Source of the DNA: Phoenix dactylifera
Lineage: Eukaryota > Streptophyta > Magnoliopsida > Arecales > Arecaceae
NCBI RefSeq assembly: GCF_009389715.1
Contig: NW_024067680.1
Span: forward strand, 1,240,001-1,304,000
Length of the DNA stretch: 64,000 bases
Reading direction: 5' to 3'
Part shown: positions 57,921-64,000 of the stretch, in pieces
How the letters are laid out: each line of letters opens with the position of its first letter
Numbering within the stretch: the stretch's first letter is position 1
The notes under the pieces: generated by a model
The model's database searches: none
The model's input: only the letters and a program-made list of their open reading frames with translations
What the model was told of the DNA's origin: nothing
Made by a program: the position numbers and the translations under genes

Positions 57921-59922
57921 TCAGAATTCAGCAATATTGTCGCTGCTGTTATTTTCTGCATTCTCCTTGATCCCTTTATCTTCGTCATCTTTGGCATCGC
58001 TAGTATCAGAGCTATTGGCTGTTTCATTTTTCTTTTCAGTAGTCTTGCTTTGATGGTCATCAGTGTTGCTGTTAGCCTCAGTTTGTCCTGGGTCTGATAT
58101 GGTATTAACAGTAACGATTCCGTCCTGTCCTTCAGCATCACTTTTATTGTTGTTGATTGAGTGAGCGATAATTCTTCCTTCATCATCATCACTCTTATTC
58201 TCATCTCCATTTTCGTGAGGGTCATCAGACTTTTCCTGTTTACCATCTGTGGATGTCATTTCCTGTTCTTCTCCCTTCTGTGCAGTTTCATCAAGACTGT
58301 CTTCTTCATGATCTTGCAAGCCTTCACCACCTTCTGGATTTTGTGTTTTTTCTTGTGAATCATCAGGCATTTCTACATTACTGGAGTTGGAAACTGAATC
58401 CTTATTTTTATCATCTAATTCACTTTTGTCACCAGTATCATATCTCACTCCTATACCATCATCATCCCGCAAGAATTCTTTGCTTTCCAAGCTTGTGCCT
58501 GAAACCTCATTGTCATGAGAATGTGCAACCGTTTCCATGCTCTCATGTTGCGGAAGAAGCATCTGTTCTTTACGCTTCGATGCATCTCCATCCTCCCTTC
58601 CATCCCTCACAATTGAATTTCCTGTGATTTGAGAAGTTTCAAGCATGCTGAGCTGACTGTCACTAAAATCTGTGTCCTTTCTGTAAACTTCCTCTTTATT
58701 AGTATCTGTGCTTTCTTTCTTTCTCACTTGATTTTCATCATTTTGAGAGATCTCAAAGTGCAAACTGTTATTCTTCTCCAGTTCTTTTTCTTTAGAGACT
58801 CTCTGCCGCCTTCGGCTCTTGGTTTTGGTCCTTCGACCACGTCCAGGTCTCATTTTAGCATCCTCATTTTTTCCTGCCACCATCAGGCCTGCAGAAGTTA
58901 TTTGCTGTTCATATCCATTTTGTGGATTTTGAAGTTTTTCTGCACTCCCATTTTCAGGGACATGTTTTTTACCTTCTATCTCATCTGAGTTCTCACCAAC
59001 TTTGCCATTTCCTGCGTCTGCACTGTCAATTTGTTTCCCATTTGTAGATTCCAATGCCTGCTCTTTAACCTCCACATTGCTTTCTTGATCTGTTTCTTTG
59101 CTCTGTACAGAGTCTTCGCTCCTCTGAGAAACTTCAAGCCTCTCCAGCTGGTTATCTCCTGAAAGTCCTGCAGTTTGATCAACACTACTTCTAGTTGCAT
59201 TCTTCAAGCCTTCTTCTTCTACCTTGGTTGGGAGTGTTACCCATGTTTCTTCTTCAGGAATATCTTTGTGTTGGTTACTAGCTGTTTCATTTCCAGTGTA
59301 AACTTGTTTTGCCTCTATTATGGTACTCTCACCTCCAGTAGTTGAACGTTCTTCCAATTGCACATATTCAGAAGTCACATTCTCTTTCTTGTAGTTTAGA
59401 ACATTGCCATTCCTGCTGTCAATGCTTGTTTCTGCAGCAATATTCTTAGATGGCTGTAGGCTTAAAAGGTGATGCATCATTTCTTCAATTTTGGCTTCTC
59501 TCCCTTTCAAAAGTTCTGCCAGTGTTGTTATCTGAATATTTGATGCAGTGGCTTCTGCTGCCTTTTCTGTAAGTCCTTTTATCTGGTTCTGTTTCTCCTC
59601 AAGAGCAGCGTGCAACTCTTTCTGTTTTCTTTTCAGGTAAGAGATCGTGCTTTCTGTTTCTATAAGCTTGTTACTAAGCTCAGCTTTTTCACTTCCTAAA
59701 GAGATTGTCTTGGCTTTGAAGACTTCCAATTTCTTTTTTGTTACTATGGTGTTCTCTCTTTCTTTCTGTCCATCAACAAGATGAGTCAATGATTACGATT
59801 AATCTAGAACTTCCATAAGTATAATAAGTGAAAATATCAACCAATATAAATACGACTGGCTCATAATAGCAGAAATTTTTTATCTCTCTTGTTCTTCTGT
59901 ATTTGTGTGTGCATGTGTGTGG

Positions 59923-59986
<64 letters not shown>

Positions 59987-62884
59987 GAGAGAGATGTCTC
60001 TGGTTTAGATGGAAAGATAAGAAGACATAGTTTATTACTCATGTTCACTTACATCTTTTGTTTGGTAACCAAACTAGTTGCATGAGCTTTCCCAGCAGGT
60101 TGAACAACTAGCTAGCAATATCCGAATCATGGTCATTATCCATTTCATATTATGATTTGCAGTTGTTTAATGACAATCTGTAGCCATGAACTTTCCTTTA
60201 TTTATGAATGAACTGGTCCTTGTGCCTGTAGCTATGAAGTCTATATCTAGTATAACCATGCTTGTTCTAATTAACTATATAATTATGATGAAGCGATTGT
60301 TCTTATTGCAAATGTATGTGTGCATCTGCATTCCATAAGTTAGTGAATGCCTGGGGATTCTGGATGGATGTGATTTGGTGTGTTCCTTCATGCATTCTAT
60401 TTGGGAACATAGACACCAAAACCATGTTATAAAGAGATCATAATGTTCCCAAGTGTCATTTGAGATGCACATTTTCTCGTGCAACCACTTGCGCTGATTG
60501 GCTGCTGACAATTATTGTTGATGGACCATATAGTTTACATAGTAGTTTTGCATGTTATGCACTCATGCAAACATCAAGATTTGTGATTTTGTGTCAGCAA
60601 GATTTATGAACTTTGATGTGCATTGCTATTGTTTAAATGAGTGTGGATCCATCAATGTATCTGCTTACATTTTATAGAGACATTGAATGCAGATGAAGCC
60701 TCTTAATGTAGGCCTTTTCATACTCTCAATTTGCCACTTTCTTTTTCTGGTCTTTTCTTAATCGAACCAGTGATTTGAGACTATTGTATGTCAACATTCA
60801 TGAATGCATCTTTTACAAGAAGACTAATGAAGATTAGAAAGAATAGACAAGGGACTTTATGACTCTCTAAGGTTTGACAGGTGCATTGCATGGGACAGGA
60901 AACAGGTAATCTCCCAAGCGGAGCTTCGAGAATGCCATTTGGGAAGTTGCTTTATAGTAGAATAGATGTGCAAAAAGTTAGCTTTTCAGTGTTGAAAGAC
61001 TGAGTGGTTACTAATATGTGTCCATTCTTTTGACTGGTCACTAATTATGTTTCCATTCTTTTGATGTAAGAAGATCATAGTTTATATATACTTAGGCTAA
61101 ATAATTGATTATTCAGGTTGTAAGTTTTCCAGTGTTAGAGACTTCAAAAAAAAAAAAGACAAATATTTCAGAGTGAACATATGTAATCTGAAGCAAGCAA
61201 TAAATTAAGTTATGGGTAGAAAATGACCTTTCACTGTGTTTTGACTTAAATGACGTGTCGGATTCCTTATGTCATAATGCAATTATAAAATACACTTTGG
61301 TTTAATAAAGTCCTCTACAAGATAACCCCAACCCCCTTTGTGGAGGTGGGATTTGTCCTTGAATAGAAGTACCAAAGATTTTACCAGCTTACCTGAAACC
61401 AGGTTCCTAATATAACGTTATAAAGAATTTATGACTGGAATTATATTTTTTAACATTTTTATTGTCATTACCAATAACCATAATTTTGCCAATGCATAAG
61501 TTTGTGAATTCAATTTTTAAATTTTCTCTTTGTGACAGGAACTATGTTTTTAGCATTTTTATTGTAATTACTGGTAACTATAATTTTGGCAATGCATAAG
61601 TTTCTAAATTCCATTCTTAAATTTTCTCTTTCTTATTGGTGCAATTTTCTGAAATATTTTTCTAAGCAGTTTTTCTTTTGTAATCAATCTAATTCTATCA
61701 ATCCTTAATATTGATTCCAGTCTTGTTATTTTCTGTATTTTTCTTTAATGTAATAACAAATAGTTTTTGTCACTAAAACCTGAAAAATCAAAAATGGCAT
61801 CGGATTCTCTAATTCATAATGCAATTATGAGATATTCTTAGATTTTGACAGAGCACAGTCTTGATTAAGCCTGTCACCACCAAGTTCCTAGTATAACACT
61901 AAAACCTGAGAGAACCTAAGGAGAACAAGTTTATTTTTGGCATAAATGTGCTGGTAGAAATCCAATGCCAAGATATCGGACTATGATGAAGAATTGCATG
62001 CATATTTTGAATGTTAAATGTTAATATATGTTAACAATCTAATTGAGAGTGCAAGTAGTACTGATTTTAAAGTCATTGGTGGTTGGTACCAGTGGCCTGG
62101 TTTGACTTCCTTTCGCACCAGACTCTGGATTTCTGATGCAAATAATTCAAGTTGACCCGATCTGTTTTATAAACTCAGGATCAGATCTAGAAAAGATGCC
62201 AGTCAACTCTACTCCCCAATGCTTTCAAATTACTTAGAGTGGAATCAGAATGCAAACAATGATCATAATTTATTATCTCTTAAGATCCATTGTAGCAGGA
62301 ACAAGATCATATTCTCTTTCATATGAAATTGTAAGACTGAAATTTGGAATTGCCAATCGTCATTTTCAGTGTCTTCTGCGACACTCCGATCAGCTTTAAG
62401 AACAATGAGACTAAAGTGACAGCACCTGATGCAATCTTATTCCCCAGTCTGATCAAGTTGTACATCTCAGCTATTCCAAATTTTGATTAGTATTCATATT
62501 TTTAAACAAAACTAAACGCAAGTTTGAAGTCATGATCTGAAACATGAAGTGTCGTTTACAGTAGTACATTTTCAAATGAGATTATGACAGACCGAGAAAA
62601 ATTGGTGATTGTTATAAGATCAAATCACAGTCATGATGATATATTTTTTTTCCTTTTGGTGGGGATGTCAGTACCTGCAGGATGAGCTCAAGAGCAAGCA
62701 GCTGTTGATCTCGGTCTTGGAGGAGGAGGCTGAAGACACGCCTCTCCCTCATCTTGTGGAGCAGAACAACGCTGAGCAAAGCTGCACAAAGCGCCAGCAG
62801 CAGCAGCAGCATTCCATATGGCCTCTTCCTGTAGTTGCCAGCCATCTTGTTGGTCTTGAACCTGGACTTGGATTCCAATCTCAT
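57921..62884 (-). CDS. Membrane-anchored coiled-coil protein, 2 exons
   Basis: The model is complement(join(57921..59765,62675..62884)), giving 684 residues. Exon 1 starts at ATG 62884 (MRLESKSRFKTNKMAGNYRK). A single membrane span at about 24-43 (GMLLLLLALCAALLSVVLLH) follows a basic N-terminus, so the anchor is near the N-terminus. The donor CAG|GTACTG joins the acceptor GATGGACAG in phase 0. Residues about 45-165 are heptad-like (RDQQLLALELILQ, KERENTIVTKKKLEVFKAK, LSNKLIETESTISYLKRKQK). Then comes a very long acidic, Glu/Ser/Asn/Asp-rich and probably disordered tail, with one strongly basic patch RPGRGRRTKTKSRRRQR at about 375-391. It matches a plant family known to me only under names such as linker-histone-like polyprotein. 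Function is unknown. The intron is 2.9 kb. Confidence 0.85.
59917..59993. repeat. (GT)n(GA)n compound microsatellite
   Basis: A run of GT passes directly into a run of GA with a few interruptions. It lies in the intron of the coiled-coil gene, about 150 bp beyond the acceptor. Confidence 0.95.
59994..62674 (-). other. Intron of the coiled-coil protein gene
   Basis: AT-rich intron. A stretch at about 61440-61520 is repeated with changes at 61550-61630 (taacatttttattg, cataattttg, caatgcataagttt, aattttctcttt). I see no gene or transposon ends. Confidence 0.5.
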
Positions 62885-62920
62885 AACCCCTTCCCTTCCC
62901 TCCCTTTCCAATCTTTTCTC

Positions 62921-62930
62921 TAAATATAAA
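62921..62930 (-). promoter_or_regulatory. TATA box of the coiled-coil protein gene
   Basis: The minus strand reads TTTATATTTA, 37 bases before ATG 62884. Transcription would start near 62895, which supports 62884 as the first usable ATG and leaves a very short leader. The frame is open further upstream but begins at TTG, too close to the TATA box. Confidence 0.55.
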
Positions 62931-64000
62931 GGAGGGTGATTTTTGTTTGCTTTGAAACTAGAACAGGAGTTCTTTCACCTAGGATGGAGGAAGGTCCAAG
63001 AGGTGGAAAGATAGGCTGTTATTGGGGGATATGATTTGGCCACCTATTGCTTACATACAATTATAAATATTGGTCAATGGGGGCTCTCTCTTAATTGTTG
63101 TCTACTGACTGCTAGTGAGGTGATTAAGGTAATTACATGCAACGTTTTTCCAATGTGGGTAGATCTTGAAAGTTTAACTACCGAACCAATTTATTTATTT
63201 TTTAGAGGATCTCCCAAATATATGGTGTTGGCTTTTCGCAATCCATGTTTGCCAAGTCTTTTTATTTAGGACTATTGCTGATGTTATGTCAAGCATTTTT
63301 CCATATATCTTTCCACAATCTCAGTTTATGTCATATTAGATCTTTCTGTCTTCTAATACTTTTTTTTTATAAAAAAATTGGACATGAGCTAATAACACCG
63401 ATTTATTGATTCTCCATCACTTTATGCTCGTAACTTCGCCCACTTTCTAGGGCACGTACCTCATTTTTCAATCTATTCTTTTTAAATTTTACTACAAATC
63501 TATTTTACTACTTATATTTCTGCTACAATTAACTTGTCTTCTTGACTCTTTCTATAGTCTATTATGGACCTAAAAATTGTAGTTGAGCATGTTAAGTATT
63601 ATATTAGTAGGCTATAAAAATATAAGATGGTAAGCTCATATACTGTCACTCTACATCTGTGGATCAGAACAACTAGAATAGAGAACCAAGAAACCTTAGA
63701 AGTGGTAGGAAAGGTTTGTAGAAGTTATAATTTAGGAATATAGTCTTTGATAGAAGATGATGATATAAAAATAAGGCTAATTGAACCATGGTTACGCGAT
63801 AAATGAACCATGAAGAACTGAATAAATCACACTTTTTGTATCCAATGATTTTGGAACATCAGAACTTGATAATGCATACATATATGTATGCATGCACGTA
63901 TATTTGCCCTTGATTACTGATTTTAAATAAAAAATAAAGGCACTAACGACCATTTGACTTTTTCTAAGATTAGGAGGTGCTAATCCCTATCTTCTACTCT
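62931..64000. other. Upstream flank at the window end
   Basis: Promoter side of the coiled-coil gene followed by AT-rich DNA. A plus-strand frame at 63036-63269 has no known motif. Nothing else is recognised. Confidence 0.4.

Noticed and set aside
57863..58246. 127-codon minus-strand frame overlapping the coiled-coil gene
   Set aside because: It is an out-of-frame shadow of the acidic tail of the 684-residue protein.
59773..60085. Open frames across the GT/GA microsatellite on both strands
   Set aside because: They encode only repeated HTHT, SLSL, RERE or VCVC words and overlap an intron.

Overview
This 64-kb window reads as nuclear DNA of a seed plant. Genes are far apart, contain spliceosomal introns with GT-AG borders (some over 4 kb), and are surrounded by nested retrotransposons and DNA transposons. 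The protein families (root-cap protein, F-box/FBD protein, plastid EPSP synthase, a plant-type complex I small subunit) are plant families. The GC-rich first exons and repeat landscape suggest a monocot, perhaps a palm. That species guess is weak and rests on general impression, not on any search.

I can support five host genes. (1) A secreted root-cap family protein lies on the minus strand at 619-1744 in two exons. (2) An F-box/LRR/FBD protein lies on the plus strand at 24479-30278 in three coding exons. (3) A 95-residue mitochondrial protein, probably a small membrane-arm subunit of complex I, lies on the plus strand at 40111-51023; its four tiny exons are spread over 10.9 kb. (4) A single-exon conserved plant protein of unknown function lies at 55112-55780 on the plus strand. 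(5) A 684-residue membrane-anchored coiled-coil protein lies on the minus strand at 57921-62884 in two exons. Each multi-exon model stays in frame across every proposed splice junction.

Between the genes the DNA is mostly mobile. 2763-3295 is a tiny terminal-repeat retrotransposon (TRIM) with only about 45 bp between its LTRs. About 3.7-13.2 kb is a minus-strand Ty3/gypsy element (A) whose 3' LTR has been split by a second gypsy element (B). Both have lost large parts of pol. 31.46-39.63 kb is a decayed, chromodomain-bearing gypsy element (C) whose 5' LTR is split by a 3.1-kb solo LTR (D). C and D each have a 5-bp target-site duplication. 27598-27803 is a hAT-like MITE with an exact 8-bp target-site duplication inside intron 1 of the F-box gene. 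The 8-kb second intron of the complex I gene holds a pair of roughly 740-bp inverted repeats.

The most striking object is at 15996-19870. It is a non-autonomous CACTA transposon, with CACTACA termini and subterminal palindromes built on CCGACGCTTTAAAGCGTCGG. It carries pieces of four unrelated host genes, all on the minus strand: three consecutive EPSP synthase exons with intact splice sites, a signal-peptide first exon resembling a receptor-like kinase, part of an HpcH/HpaI-type aldolase, and the N-terminal part of splicing factor SF1 joined directly to the aldolase piece. This is gene-fragment capture (Pack-CACTA, transduplication). Whether it is transcribed cannot be told from sequence.

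All alignments were done by eye. Boundaries of diverged repeats carry an uncertainty of several to tens of bases.
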